A stretch of 26,130 nt of DNA from CAZJBP01 sp964544115 (GTDB lineage: Bacteria; Verrucomicrobiota; Kiritimatiellia; UBA8416; JADHWI01), in the NCBI GenBank assembly GCA_964544115.1, contig CAZJBP010000025.1:1-26130 (forward strand), read 5' to 3'. Position numbers and translations under genes: made by a program. Every line of letters begins with the position of its first letter. The stretch's first letter is position 1. Positions 15,119 to 24,360 of this stretch are shown in pieces. The notes beneath the pieces were generated by a model. That model was not told the DNA's origin, ran no database searches, and was given only the letters and a program-made list of their open reading frames with translations.

Positions 15119-18091
15119 ATGAACCGCAGAGGGTATGCGTGGATGCTGGCCCAGCTCCTGGGCCTGGCTTTGTGCATTCCCGGGGCCCAAGCGGGCCATG
15201 TGGCGCTGCGCGTCTTTGCCGAGACCGTCGTCGTGTCGAACAGGGTGCAGCTGACGGCAGACGTCGTGAATCGGGGCGACGAGCCCGCGCGGGACGTGGC
15301 CCTGCTCTGCCGCTTCTCCGGCAGGGATGTCAGTGCTCACGTGGCGGACCGCCTCGGGCCGGCGGAGCATGCGACCCTCCGATTGAATCTGGGCCCGCAA
15401 CCGGCTGGTCCGGGTGACTCCCCCATCCTGCTGAAACTCAACTACACCGACCCGCGCGGCTACCCGGCCTCCCTCTGGAGCACCGACGCGCTGATCGACG
15501 AGTCGATTGAACCTACGCCGGCTGACGTTTCTCTGCGGGTCGAGGACTGCGACGTCGCCCCGGCCGCCCCCCTGAGGATGCGGGTTACAGCCTCGGCCGA
15601 TGCGCCGCTCACGGACGTGCGCCTGACGGTCCTGCTGCCCGACGAATTCGCTCCGACGGGCGAGGGGCTGCGGGTCAGGTGCGGCGGCGGCCAGACTGCG
15701 GAGGCGACCTCGACCGTATCCAATCGCCACGCTCTGGCGGGCAGCGTGTACCGTGCGTGCGTGGTGGCCGAATGGCTGCAGAAGGACCAGCGTCGCTTCG
15801 CTGCCTCAGAAGCGTTCGTGGTCGTCCCCGCGCACCAGAATGTTCTCGTGTCGCACCGTATCGAGTGCCTGGTGGCGGCCGGCGCAATCCTGCTGGCCTT
15901 CGCGGTTGCCCAGGCAGCCGTCTTCTGGCGTCGCCGGCGACTCAAGCCCCCGGCTGTGGTCCCGCCCGACACTCGCGCTGGACTCCGGACAGTCGAACTC
16001 CTTGCCGTGCTGGCCGTGATCGGGTGGTTCCTAGCCGACCACATCCCGCCGGCGCTCCTGTGCCGCGACACCGCGATCGCCGGCGGCGACACGGTGGCCC
16101 ATACGTACCTGGCGGCGCACATGCGCGAGAGCCTCTTCAGTCACGCCCGCATCCTGTCCTGGGCCGGCGGGTGGTGGTGCGGTTTCCCCGCCTTCCAATA
16201 CTACTTCCCCCTGCCCTACGTGCTGATGGCCGCGCTGTCGCTCCTGCTGCCGCTCAACGTGGCCCTGAAGTGGGTGTCCGTCCTTGGCATTTTCGCCCTG
16301 CCCGCCGCCGCCGGGTACTCGGCCACGCGGCTGCGGCTGCCCCGCCCGGGACCGGCTCTCGTCGCGCTCGCCACGGTGCCGCTGCTGTTTGATCGCACGC
16401 ACACGATGTGGGGCGTCAACCTCTACAGCACGCTTGCGGGCATGATCGCCAACAGCATCAGCTTCGCGCTCATGCTGGTGGCGATCGGGGCGGCCTGGCG
16501 CGATGCCGACGAAGGGAGGCTCCGGCTCCGCAGCGTGCTTCTGCTGGCCGCCGTGATCGGCTCGCACTTCTTCACCTCGGTCATGACGGCGTCCGTCCTG
16601 GTTCTCCTGCCGCTGCTGCGACCCCGCGCGGGGTTCGTGGCCGCGCTCCGCGTCCTGGCCGCGGAAGGCGCGCTGGCGGCCCTGCTCATGGCCTGGTGGC
16701 TGGTGCCACTCGTGGCCAAGAGCGGGAGCGCGATCGACTTCGGCGTCAACTGGGACGTCGCCCTTCTATCGAGCCTGCCGCACTACGTCTTGATCCTGGC
16801 CCCCTTCGCCGCCGCCGGCGCCTGCGCGTCGAGGTGGCTCGGGGGCGGGCGGTTCATGCTCCTGACCCTGTGGTCGGCCCTTACCGCCGCCGCCTTGTTC
16901 GTTTTCGGCTACGGGCTTTCCCCGGTTTTCGTCAATGTCCGCCTGTGGCCCTTCGTGGCGTATGCGGCGGGGGCCGCCGGCGCGGGCTTCCTCGGCATCC
17001 TCCTGTCACGCACACGATTCAGCGGCCTGGCCGTGGCCGCCGTGGCGCTGGTCGCGCTGTCGTGGGGCGCGGGCGACCGCAATGACGTGCGGTCGTGGGC
17101 GGAGTGGAACTACTCGGGCCTCGAAGCCAAGCCCCGCTGGCCTGTGCTGCGCGACCTGGTGCTGCCGCTCGACGGCACGCCGGGACGCCTGGCCAACGAC
17201 CTGCACGATGACAACAACACTCTCGGATCCTCCCGGGTTTTCGAATCCGTTCCCGCCCTCATCCACAAGCCGGTCCTCGAGGGCGGACTGGTCAACTCCG
17301 CCCTCGGGAGCCTGCTGGCGTACTACATCCAGGGCGAAACCAGCGACGCGGCCGCCGGCTTCCCCACGATGCTGACGCCGGGCGCGTTCAACATCACCAA
17401 CGCCACCCGCCATTTGGAGCTGGCCAACGTGAAGCATTTCATCGCCCACAGCCCGCGCACGCGGGCCGCGCTGGACTCGACACCCCAGTGGTGGCGCCGC
17501 ATCGGGTCGGTCGATGACTGGTCGCTCTATGAGCTCACGACGCACGCCGGCCGCACGGTCACCGTGCTGGACGGCCCGCTCGAAGCGGTGCAAACCGGGC
17601 ACTGGACGCGCACGGCGCTCGACTGGCTGTACCGCATCGACGCGCTCCCTCATCCGTTCATCCTTGCCGACAGCGCACACCCGGCGCCGCCGGAGGCCGG
17701 GCGTGTCCTGGGCCCGGACGAGTTCGGCGCGCGGCTCGAGAGCTTGCCGGCGTGGGATGCGCGGCAGCCGCCCGCGTGGGTCACCAACAGCGCGCCCGTC
17801 GAGTGGGAGGATGTCAGCGACCGCCACATCCGGTTCCGCACGCGGGCCGTCGGCAGGCCCCACCTGGTCAAGTGCGCGTGGTTCCCGAACTGGAAGGTGC
17901 GCGGGGCCCCGGCAGTGCACAGGGTCACCCCGCTGTTCATGCTCGTGGTGCCGACCGCGCCTGACGTTGAGCTTTACTACGGGTCCACGCCGGCCGACAA
18001 TGCCGGCCGACTCCTGAGCATGCTGGGCGCCGCTCTGTGCGCCGGCTGGGTGTGGCGCCGGGCGCGCATGAACCGTCAGGCGCGGGGATGA
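15119..18091 (+). CDS. Large polytopic membrane protein, GT-C-like (PTPS-related)
   Basis: 990-residue protein. The ATG at 15119 gives a clean signal peptide (RRGYAWMLAQLLGLALC, cleavage after AQA); an ATG at 15056 adds 21 residues without one. Residues about 30-245 look like an extracytoplasmic Ig/CARDB-like beta domain (VVVSNRVQLTADVVNRGDEP). From about 250 to 650 there are roughly ten hydrophobic segments resembling the 6-pyruvoyl-tetrahydropterin-synthase-related membrane family and GT-C transferases. An acidic first-loop motif GGDTVAHTYLAAHM (about 322-335) is followed by WWCGFPAFQYYFPLPY. The C-terminal third is again soluble, and a last hydrophobic helix ends in RRARMN. Probably a lipid-linked-sugar glycosyltransferase at the membrane; donor and acceptor unknown. 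The GT9 gene follows after 7 bases. Confidence 0.72.
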   Translation: MNRRGYAWMLAQLLGLALCIPGAQAGHVALRVFAETVVVSNRVQLTADVVNRGDEPARDVALLCRFSGRDVSAHVADRLGPAEHATLRLNLGPQPAGPGDSPILLKLNYTDPRGYPASLWSTDALIDESIEPTPADVSLRVEDCDVAPAAPLRMRVTASADAPLTDVRLTVLLPDEFAPTGEGLRVRCGGGQTAEATSTVSNRHALAGSVYRACVVAEWLQKDQRRFAASEAFVVVPAHQNVLVSHRIECLVAAGAILLAFAVAQAAVFWRRRRLKPPAVVPPDTRAGLRTVELLAVLAVIGWFLADHIPPALLCRDTAIAGGDTVAHTYLAAHMRESLFSHARILSWAGGWWCGFPAFQYYFPLPYVLMAALSLLLPLNVALKWVSVLGIFALPAAAGYSATRLRLPRPGPALVALATVPLLFDRTHTMWGVNLYSTLAGMIANSISFALMLVAIGAAWRDADEGRLRLRSVLLLAAVIGSHFFTSVMTASVLVLLPLLRPRAGFVAALRVLAAEGALAALLMAWWLVPLVAKSGSAIDFGVNWDVALLSSLPHYVLILAPFAAAGACASRWLGGGRFMLLTLWSALTAAALFVFGYGLSPVFVNVRLWPFVAYAAGAAGAGFLGILLSRTRFSGLAVAAVALVALSWGAGDRNDVRSWAEWNYSGLEAKPRWPVLRDLVLPLDGTPGRLANDLHDDNNTLGSSRVFESVPALIHKPVLEGGLVNSALGSLLAYYIQGETSDAAAGFPTMLTPGAFNITNATRHLELANVKHFIAHSPRTRAALDSTPQWWRRIGSVDDWSLYELTTHAGRTVTVLDGPLEAVQTGHWTRTALDWLYRIDALPHPFILADSAHPAPPEAGRVLGPDEFGARLESLPAWDARQPPAWVTNSAPVEWEDVSDRHIRFRTRAVGRPHLVKCAWFPNWKVRGAPAVHRVTPLFMLVVPTAPDVELYYGSTPADNAGRLLSMLGAALCAGWVWRRARMNRQARG

Positions 18092-18098
18092 ACTGAGT

Positions 18099-19223
18099 AT
18101 GGGTGCGGCGCGCATCTGGATCCTGAAACAGCTGGACGCCACGTTGGGCCGGGCCGCCTGCCGCGTGGCCGGCGCCGCCTTGTACCGCTCGCACCGCGAG
18201 ATCCATCTGGACGCCGTGGATCCCGCCCGCCTTCGCCGCATCCTCGTGATCCGCCCCGGAGGCATGGGCGACATGCTGCAGCTCGTGCCGACCCTTCGCC
18301 GGCTCGCCGCGGCGACCCCGGCGGCACGGGTGGATCTGGTGTGCGAGCGCCGCAACCGCGCGGTCGCCACGCTGGCCGGCCTGAACGTGGACATCCTGTG
18401 CTACGATGCGGAACCGGCACGCACCGTCGCCCGCCTCTTGAACACGCGCTACGACGTCGCGATCGACACCGAGCAGTTCCACCATTTCTCCGCCGTCATG
18501 GCCTGGATCAGCGGCGCCCCGGTCCGGATCGGTTTCAATATCAATCCGGTCCGAAACCCGGCCTACACGCACCTCGTCAACTACGCAGCCGACGGGCCCG
18601 AGGCGCGTCAATTCAGCAGCCTGCTGCGGCCGCTGGGGATCGCCGACGGCACCCCCGCGGCCATCCAGGGAGCCCTCAGCGGCGCGGCGCTGCCCGAGGC
18701 GCCGGCGGCCGTGCGCGCCTTGCCGCGCTATGCCGCGGTGCATGCCGGCGGCAGCGCGGCGATCAAGCAGTGGGGCCTAGACCGCTTTTCCGCGCTGTGC
18801 TCGGACTTGATGGCACGACAGGGGCTGACGCCGGTGGTGGTTGGCGACCGGCGGGATCGCGAGGTGTGGGTTGGCTCGCAGGGTCGCGCAGCCGCCGCCG
18901 CAGACGGAACCGTGGTGACCGCCGGCGAGCTGTCGCTGCCGCAGACGGCGGCTGTGATCGCGCGCTCGGCCGTGTTTGTAGGCGGGGACTCAGGGCTGGC
19001 CCATCTCGCCGTCGCGCTGGGCGTGCCCTCGGTCGTTCTCTTCGGCCCCAGCGACGAGCGCAAATGGGGCGTTGTGGACGGGCGGCACGCGGTGGCCAGC
19101 CATTCTGTCCCCTGCCGTCCGTGCTGCGTCTTCGGATATCACAAGCCCTGCCACGCCGTGGCGTGCCTCCGAGGCATCACCGTCGAACAGGTGGCCGAGG
19201 CCGTCTCGAAGGTCGTGGGCTGA
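18099..19223 (+). CDS. Family 9 glycosyltransferase (heptosyltransferase-like)
   Basis: 374-residue GT-B protein of family 9, whose known members (WaaC, WaaF) move heptose from ADP-heptose to the LPS inner core. N-terminal Rossmann half: ILVIRPGGMGDMLQLVPTLRR (starting about residue 48), with the Gly-rich motif and following Asp of the family. C-terminal donor-binding half: VFVGGDSGLAHLAVALGVP (about 293-311), VVLFGPSDERKWG. A Cys-rich stretch CRPCCVFGYHKPCHAVAC (about 338-356) occurs in many GT9 proteins. The first 45 residues precede the usual start and may be a membrane-associating extension. It lies 7 bases after the GT-C-like gene, so the two are probably cotranscribed and act on one glycan. 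The sugar is not certain. Confidence 0.88.
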   Translation: MGAARIWILKQLDATLGRAACRVAGAALYRSHREIHLDAVDPARLRRILVIRPGGMGDMLQLVPTLRRLAAATPAARVDLVCERRNRAVATLAGLNVDILCYDAEPARTVARLLNTRYDVAIDTEQFHHFSAVMAWISGAPVRIGFNINPVRNPAYTHLVNYAADGPEARQFSSLLRPLGIADGTPAAIQGALSGAALPEAPAAVRALPRYAAVHAGGSAAIKQWGLDRFSALCSDLMARQGLTPVVVGDRRDREVWVGSQGRAAAAADGTVVTAGELSLPQTAAVIARSAVFVGGDSGLAHLAVALGVPSVVLFGPSDERKWGVVDGRHAVASHSVPCRPCCVFGYHKPCHAVACLRGITVEQVAEAVSKVVG

Positions 19224-19332
19224 GGCTGGCGGCAGCAGGTTCCACTCGAGACGGGGGACGAGAGAGAGAGAGCGGGTTCGGGGTTCAGGGGGAAATGTCA
19301 CCATAACCTTGGCTCCCATCCCCGGCCCGCGG

Positions 19333-19920
19333 CTATCCGTCGCGCATGCGGGCACGCTGGGCGGCCTCAAGGCGCTTGCGCAGACCCTCGAACTGGTCGG
19401 AGGGCTTCGCCCAGTAGAGGGCCTCTTCCGCTTTCTCCAAATCCCCGGCCCGCAGGTAAAGGTCGACGAGAAACACGTGGTTGAACGGTTCCCAGAAGTG
19501 CCGCTCCACGTAGGGAGCCCAGACGTCCAGCGCCGCCCGCGGCGACTTCAGGGCCAGTACGTCCGCCCAGAGCTGGACAGTCTCGCTGTTATACGGATTC
19601 AGCCGGTAGCCGCGCTCGGCCCACCTTGCCGCCGCGGCGACCAAGGCCTCGGACTCAGCGACGGTGGCAGCCTGGTGGCGGCCATGAAAGGCCTGCTTCC
19701 CCGCCCAGATGCTGACGTAGTAATCGAACGGGTAGAAGGCCGCGGCCCGCTGCGACAGGGCCAGCGCCTGCGTCAGGTCGCGCCGGCCGACGCCGTAGCG
19801 GGAGTGGAAGTAGCTGATCTCCCCCACCGCCGCAGACACGCCGTACACCAGGCCCATCAGCGACAACGCGGCAACGGCGAGAGGGAACCAACGCGCCGAA
19901 CGGGAACGATCGAGTGACAC
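19333..19920 (-). CDS. Single-pass membrane protein with TPR-like repeats, in EPS export operon
   Basis: 195 residues from GTG 19920, which has a perfect GGAGGT 6 bases upstream (19932-19927). An ATG at 19974 overlaps the end of the preceding gene and adds 18 residues without an evident ribosome site. One transmembrane helix lies near residues 13-35 (WFPLAVAALSLMGLVYGVSA). The rest is helical with TPR-like spacing: RDLTQALALSQRAAAFYPFDYY, ARWAERGYRLNPYNSETVQLW, DLYLRAGDLEKAEEALYWA. It is similar in layout to the TPR regions that follow Wzy domains or accompany EPS export genes. It may scaffold the assembly complex. No enzyme motif is visible. Confidence 0.75.
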   Translation of the reverse strand: MSLDRSRSARWFPLAVAALSLMGLVYGVSAAVGEISYFHSRYGVGRRDLTQALALSQRAAAFYPFDYYVSIWAGKQAFHGRHQAATVAESEALVAAAARWAERGYRLNPYNSETVQLWADVLALKSPRAALDVWAPYVERHFWEPFNHVFLVDLYLRAGDLEKAEEALYWAKPSDQFEGLRKRLEAAQRARMRDG

Positions 19921-19964
19921 GGACGGACCTCCGAGACCCCGCTGCGAGCCTGAAGCCGGCGGGG

Positions 19965-20830
19965 TTACATCCATCGCCGCGGCACGAAGACCTCATCACC
20001 CCGCCGCAGGAGGGGATCCTCGTCCTTGCCGCTGTATACGCGCTCCATGTCGAAAATCATAACCTCGCTGCCGCGCTTGACCTGAACCTTGCCTCGGTTC
20101 GCGTATTCGGTGAAGCCGCTGGCCACCGTGATCGCCTTGCCGAGGCTCATCGCTCCGGTCAGCGCATACCGCCCTTCGCGCTTGACCTCGCCACGCACGA
20201 AGAACTCGTCATCCAGCGACACCACCGTCACGCTGACGTACTTGTAGATCTTGCCCTCGATGTAGGCCCGCTCGATCTCGTCCTCAACCTGCGATGTGGT
20301 CTTGCCCGCCGCCTGCATCTCCCCAATGCGGGGAAGTCGCACGCAGCCGCGGTCGTCAACCACATCCTCGAACTTCTGAGGCTCCGGACCATCCACCATG
20401 ATGGTCAGCCGATCGCCGCCCATGATCGTCCGCAACGGCGTCGAGGACTCAATCCCCGGGCCGCCCACCACGGGCTCGGACGGCGGAACGGCGACGGGCC
20501 CGGTCTCGACAGGGGGAGGCACCGNNNNNNNNNNNNNNNNNNNNNNNNNNNNNNNNNNNNNNNNNNNNNNNNNNNNNNNNNNNNNNNNNNNNNNNNNNNN
20601 NNNNNNNNNNNNNNNNNNNNNNNNTTGGTCGACGGGTGAAGCTCCTCAAACCACGCGCCCTGGCGATCGACATCCGGACGATAGCGAGGCAGGCGCAGAT
20701 CCTGAACGCCGCCCCGGGAAAACGTCATACAGCCGGTAACGCACAGCATCGCCCCGGCTGCAGCTGCCAGCCAGAGTGCTGACCACGGGTTCGACACGAG
20801 GAACCAGGATTTGAGCCGCCGATCAAGCAT
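19965..20830 (-). CDS. Wza-like polysaccharide export lipoprotein, interrupted by assembly gap
   Basis: Outer-membrane export lipoprotein of the Wza/GfcE family, the channel or periplasmic collar for capsule/EPS. The N-terminus (from ATG 20830, just after the kinase stop) carries a lipoprotein signal with lipobox V-T-G-C34. After the gap, the C-terminal part has a Poly_export-type domain (TIMGGDRLTIMVDG, DDRGCVRLPRIGEMQAAGKT, KYVSVTVV) and an SLBB-like domain (FFVRGEVKREGRYALTG, LGKAITVASGFTEYANRGKV) ending in RRGDEVFVP. The reading frames on either side of the 100 N do not match, so the true gap length is not 100, or two genes are involved; one gene is much more likely. ATG 20830 follows GGTGGAAAG. 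Confidence 0.85.
20525..20624. other. Assembly gap (100 N)
   Basis: Exactly 100 unknown bases, the conventional placeholder for a scaffold join of unknown length. It falls inside the Wza-like gene. The sequence before it encodes a Pro-rich linker. Confidence 0.99.
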
Positions 20831-20847
20831 GATGCTTTCCACCCCGT

Positions 20848-22965
20848 CTACGCCTTCGGATTCGCCTCGTCCTGAGGGCGCGAACGCGTGTAGGCGTACG
20901 AATAGTAGTGACCGTAGTAATAGTAGGAGTAATCGCGCGAAATGTTGATGTTGTTCAGCACCACGCCCACAACCGTCGCCCCCACGTTCTCCACCATCGC
21001 CTTGGCCCGGTTGGACACCGCCTTCGGGTGTTTGCGGTGTTGGACGACCAGCAGCACGCCGTCGACCTCGCGGGCCAGGAGGGACGCATCGCTGACTCCG
21101 GTGATCGGAGGTCCGTCGAACAGGACAAGGTCATACAACCCCTTGAGTTCGTTGATCAATTGCTTCATGCGCACCGTGTCCAGAAGCCCGTGATGCCCGG
21201 TGCCCAGTTTGCCGCTGGGCATCAGGTCGAGGTTGGCCATCGCGGTGTGCTGAATCACGTCAGACGCCTCTTTCTCGCCCACAAGCACGTTCGCCAGCCC
21301 CTGGTCCTTGGATACGCCCAGGATCTTGTGCTGGGTGGGCCGGTGCAGGTCGGAATCCACGATCAGCACCTTCTCGCCCAGGCGGGCCGACACATAGGCC
21401 AGGTTAAACAGCGTCAGCGACTTGCCTTCGCCGGCGCTGCCACTGGTGACGGAGAACACCTTGCCGCCCGGGGCCCGCTTCGAGAACCTGAGGTTCGTGC
21501 GGAGGATGCGGTAGGCCTCCGAGTGGGCTGTGTCCGTGTCTTCGCTGTTGAGCGGCCGCACGCGCTGCGGGATCACCCCCAACACCGGAACGCCCATGTA
21601 TTTCTCGACGTCCTCAACCGTCTTGACCGAGGTGTCGAGGTATTCGACGAAATACGCAAGGGCCACGCCCGCCCCCAGCCCCACGATGATGCTCAGGATC
21701 ACGTTCAGGAGAATGTCGGGGCTGACCGGGTCATCCTTGGCGGGTGCGCGAGCCGGCTGCACGGGCTCCACGATCGTGCGGGGAATGCGCATCTCGATCT
21801 GTTCCTGCAGATAGCGAGCCTCCAGCGAGTCGCGAATGGTCCGCGCGTGGTTCAGCTCCTCGGTCGCCTTTTCGAACTCACGGTTGGCGCCGCTCGCGTG
21901 CGTACGGGCGAGCTGCTTAAGCTCGCCGAGTTCCTTCTCAATGATATCCAGCTTGTCCTTCTCCGCCTGGTACTCCAGCAGGATACCCGTCTTCAGCCCC
22001 CTCAGCGCGTCGTTGATCTTCGCGGTCAACTCACCCACAACGACCTGCATGTCGATAACTTTTGGGTGCTTCTCTCCATAGCTCTCGAGCAATCGGGCCA
22101 GTTCCACCTCGTTCTTGCGCTTGTCCGCCACCATCTGGGAAAGGACGGGGTCGCCCAGCGAGGTCGATGCGGCAACCAGGTCGTTTGAGCTCAGAGCCGT
22201 AACGCCCTTCAGCCGCGACTCCTTTTCGGCCAGATCCACCCGCACCTTACGCCGGTAGCCTTCCAGCTGAGTCAGCCCGTACTGCTCCGAGGTCATGTCC
22301 GTCGAGCCGCCCGAGGCCAACATGTTGATTTTGTACTTTTCCCGGATCTCCTGCACCCGGCGGTCCAGCTCGCTGACCTTCTTCTGCTGCTCCTCAAGGG
22401 AGGAGAGCAGCGCCCGCATCGCCTTCTCCGTCTCCTCGCGGCTGACGCGAATGCGCTGATCGCGGAACACTTCGGCAATCGTATCGGCCAGCACGGCCAC
22501 TTCCTCGTTGGCGGAGTCCCTCGGCTCGGAGAGGTAGCCCTGAATCTCGATGAGGTTCGTGTCCCGGTACTGCTGAACCTTGATGCTGCGGCTCAACAGG
22601 CGGATCGTGCGGTCGAACCGCTCCTTCTCGGGCAACGCGCCGTAGCCGTAGGCGTTGCCGAGTTTCACATCCAGCGCCATCTTCCGGACCGTCTCCTCCA
22701 GGATCGGGCGGGACTGGATGATTTCGAATTGCGTCCGCATGAAATAGGGGTCGTAGCCCGTGGCGTGGCGCGTGAACACCTCCACGTCGGGCATCTCCTG
22801 CCGCACGGCGATAATCGTCGATGCCCGGTAGACCCTCGGCATCGAGTACGTGACCAGAATGCCCGTGAGCACCACCAGCAGGGAGACCGCGATGATGATC
22901 TCCTTCCGGGATCGGATCACCCGCCAGTAGTCGAGAAAGTGCAGTGTTTCCTGGTTGTCACTCAT
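20848..22965 (-). CDS. Wzc-like polysaccharide co-polymerase and BY-kinase
   Basis: 705-residue inner-membrane protein that controls polysaccharide chain length and export through tyrosine autophosphorylation. ATG 22965 (MSDNQETLHFLDYWRVIRSR) begins the Wzz domain; a start at 23007 would run into the terminator. Order: TM1 (about 22-41), Wzz chain-length region, long coiled coil (about 180-390), a Pro-rich segment, TM2 (about 418-438), then the cytoplasmic kinase. Kinase motifs: Walker A SGSAGEGKS (about 503-511), Walker A' LIVDSDLHRPT (about 533-543), Walker B LVLFDGPP (about 611-618). The C-terminal tail has the autophosphorylated Tyr cluster YSYYYYGHYYSYAY (about 677-690). This fused form is proteobacterial/PVC-like rather than the split Gram-positive form. 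The Wza-like gene follows after 17 bases. Confidence 0.94.
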   Translation of the reverse strand: MSDNQETLHFLDYWRVIRSRKEIIIAVSLLVVLTGILVTYSMPRVYRASTIIAVRQEMPDVEVFTRHATGYDPYFMRTQFEIIQSRPILEETVRKMALDVKLGNAYGYGALPEKERFDRTIRLLSRSIKVQQYRDTNLIEIQGYLSEPRDSANEEVAVLADTIAEVFRDQRIRVSREETEKAMRALLSSLEEQQKKVSELDRRVQEIREKYKINMLASGGSTDMTSEQYGLTQLEGYRRKVRVDLAEKESRLKGVTALSSNDLVAASTSLGDPVLSQMVADKRKNEVELARLLESYGEKHPKVIDMQVVVGELTAKINDALRGLKTGILLEYQAEKDKLDIIEKELGELKQLARTHASGANREFEKATEELNHARTIRDSLEARYLQEQIEMRIPRTIVEPVQPARAPAKDDPVSPDILLNVILSIIVGLGAGVALAYFVEYLDTSVKTVEDVEKYMGVPVLGVIPQRVRPLNSEDTDTAHSEAYRILRTNLRFSKRAPGGKVFSVTSGSAGEGKSLTLFNLAYVSARLGEKVLIVDSDLHRPTQHKILGVSKDQGLANVLVGEKEASDVIQHTAMANLDLMPSGKLGTGHHGLLDTVRMKQLINELKGLYDLVLFDGPPITGVSDASLLAREVDGVLLVVQHRKHPKAVSNRAKAMVENVGATVVGVVLNNINISRDYSYYYYGHYYSYAYTRSRPQDEANPKA

Positions 22966-23009
22966 GCGGTGCTGCTCGCGGATTCGGGGACGCGGGCCCC
23001 CGGTCATCC

Positions 23010-23046
23010 AAAAAGCCCGCTGGCGGCACAGTGTCCGCCAGCGGGC
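23010..23046 (-). terminator. Intrinsic terminator between barrel gene and Wzc-like gene
   Basis: GCCCGCTGGCGG (23015-23026) and CCGCCAGCGGGC (23035-23046) form a perfect 12-base GC-rich stem with an 8-base loop. On the minus strand it is followed directly by TTTTT (23014-23010). This is a textbook rho-independent terminator for the barrel gene (stop at 23078) and sits only 45 bases before the Wzc-like start. Confidence 0.9.
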
Positions 23047-23077
23047 CTGAATTGGTCATGCAGGCGCCTCAGCCGTA

Positions 23078-24301
23078 TCAAAACTCCCGGCCAAAGATCA
23101 GTTTGGTCGTGTTCTTGGTGAAATCGTTGGACACCTCGGAGTCGCGCTCCTCGTAACTCTGAATCAGAGAGAGCCTCGTCTGCGGGGAGAGCTTGTACGC
23201 CAGCGTCAGATCGGCCGAATAGCGATCCTCGGTTCCACCACGATTAGCGGTCTCAAACTCCGCATCGGGCGTCGTGCCGGAAACGTAGTCCCCGTAGTCG
23301 CTGTAGCGGTACATGCCCGCCAGCCCCACCATCGTGCTTCCCGTCAGGTCGTATTCACAGGACAGCCGAAGCTCGGTGTATTCCTGGGACGCGTAGGGAT
23401 ACACATCGGCATCGCGCAGCGCGTGGGTCGCCTCGCCGCCGAAGCGCATCGACGGAATGGTGCGCCAGTTCGCCCAGGCGGTGGCGTAAGGGATGCCGTT
23501 GTCGTCGATACTGTCATCCTCAAAATCCTGTCCTTGCCAGCCAACCGCCGCCCCGGTGTTGAGACTGGCGCTGACCTTCTTCCCGAACCCCACGGCCAAT
23601 ACCACCGAATTGAAGTCACGCTGCAGGCCGATGCTGCTGTCGTACCCGAAATCGGAGTACCGGGCCAAGCCGTACACATCCAGCGTCGGGGACATATGCC
23701 GGGACAGCTTGCCCTCGGCGTCTGCGCGGGTCTCGTTGTTGTCGTCGGCGACGTCGTTATCGTCGTAGCTCTTGTCGCGATAGCCGCCGGTGAGGTCAGC
23801 CGACCAGGTCTGGGTCAGGTCGTACATCACGCCCGCTTCAGTGCGGCTCAAGATGTAGCTCATGTCGCCACGGGCCACGTTCCCCTGGTTGTCAACGGAG
23901 GAATCGTCGGTATAGTCGAGACGCTCGCGCACGAAGCCCGTCATCACGGGCGTGAAGCTGTGTTCCAGAGACAGCCCGGCTTCGTACCAGAACTCGTCCT
24001 CGTTCTGCGTCGGGCTGGGGTCGGTACGGTAGCGCCAGGACGGAGACACAAACACATCGAACAGCGTGCGATCCGGGTTGACGAACAGGTCAAACCGCGG
24101 CTTCACGTAAAGGTCAAACGTGTCCTGGGCAACCGAGTCGTCCTCAGAGTCCCTGTTGTCGGTGTAATCCGCCCGAAGGGAGAGCGACACCTTCCAAGGG
24201 CGCACGCCCGTGACGGGCTTGCCTTCCTCAGACCACGCCAGCCCGGCAACAAATGCGGCACACCACAAAAAACACACTACAACTTTCAGCCCTGTTCGCA
24301 T
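23078..24301 (-). CDS. Outer-membrane beta-barrel protein of the EPS export locus
   Basis: 407 residues with a Sec signal peptide (MRTGLKVVVCFLWCAAFVAG, cleavage near AWS). The mature protein alternates amphipathic strands with Asp/Asn-rich loops (DYTDNRDSEDDSVAQD, RDKSYDDNDVADDNNE) and ends in Phe (LIFGREF), the BAM recognition pattern of outer-membrane barrels. AGGAGGA lies 7 bases before the ATG. Uncharacterised outer-membrane barrels occupy this position in several exopolysaccharide loci, including PEP-CTERM/exosortase-associated ones, and are presumed to help secrete or anchor the polymer. The specific family cannot be fixed from sequence alone. It is the first gene of the minus-strand block, with its own promoter and a strong terminator behind it. 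Confidence 0.85.
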   Translation of the reverse strand: MRTGLKVVVCFLWCAAFVAGLAWSEEGKPVTGVRPWKVSLSLRADYTDNRDSEDDSVAQDTFDLYVKPRFDLFVNPDRTLFDVFVSPSWRYRTDPSPTQNEDEFWYEAGLSLEHSFTPVMTGFVRERLDYTDDSSVDNQGNVARGDMSYILSRTEAGVMYDLTQTWSADLTGGYRDKSYDDNDVADDNNETRADAEGKLSRHMSPTLDVYGLARYSDFGYDSSIGLQRDFNSVVLAVGFGKKVSASLNTGAAVGWQGQDFEDDSIDDNGIPYATAWANWRTIPSMRFGGEATHALRDADVYPYASQEYTELRLSCEYDLTGSTMVGLAGMYRYSDYGDYVSGTTPDAEFETANRGGTEDRYSADLTLAYKLSPQTRLSLIQSYEERDSEVSNDFTKNTTKLIFGREF

Positions 24302-24360
24302 GGCATCTCCTCCTGATACACGGCCCCATCCGTCGGGCCTAGCATGCCCACGGTTGGTTT

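Noticed and set aside
19261..19272. GA dinucleotide run between convergent GT9 and TPR genes
   Set aside because: Six GA units only; a minor simple repeat with no sign of phase variation because it is outside coding and promoter sequence.
20908..22188. Plus-strand open frame of 426 codons opposite the Wzc-like gene
   Set aside because: Antisense shadow; rich in His/Arg/Val with no domain.
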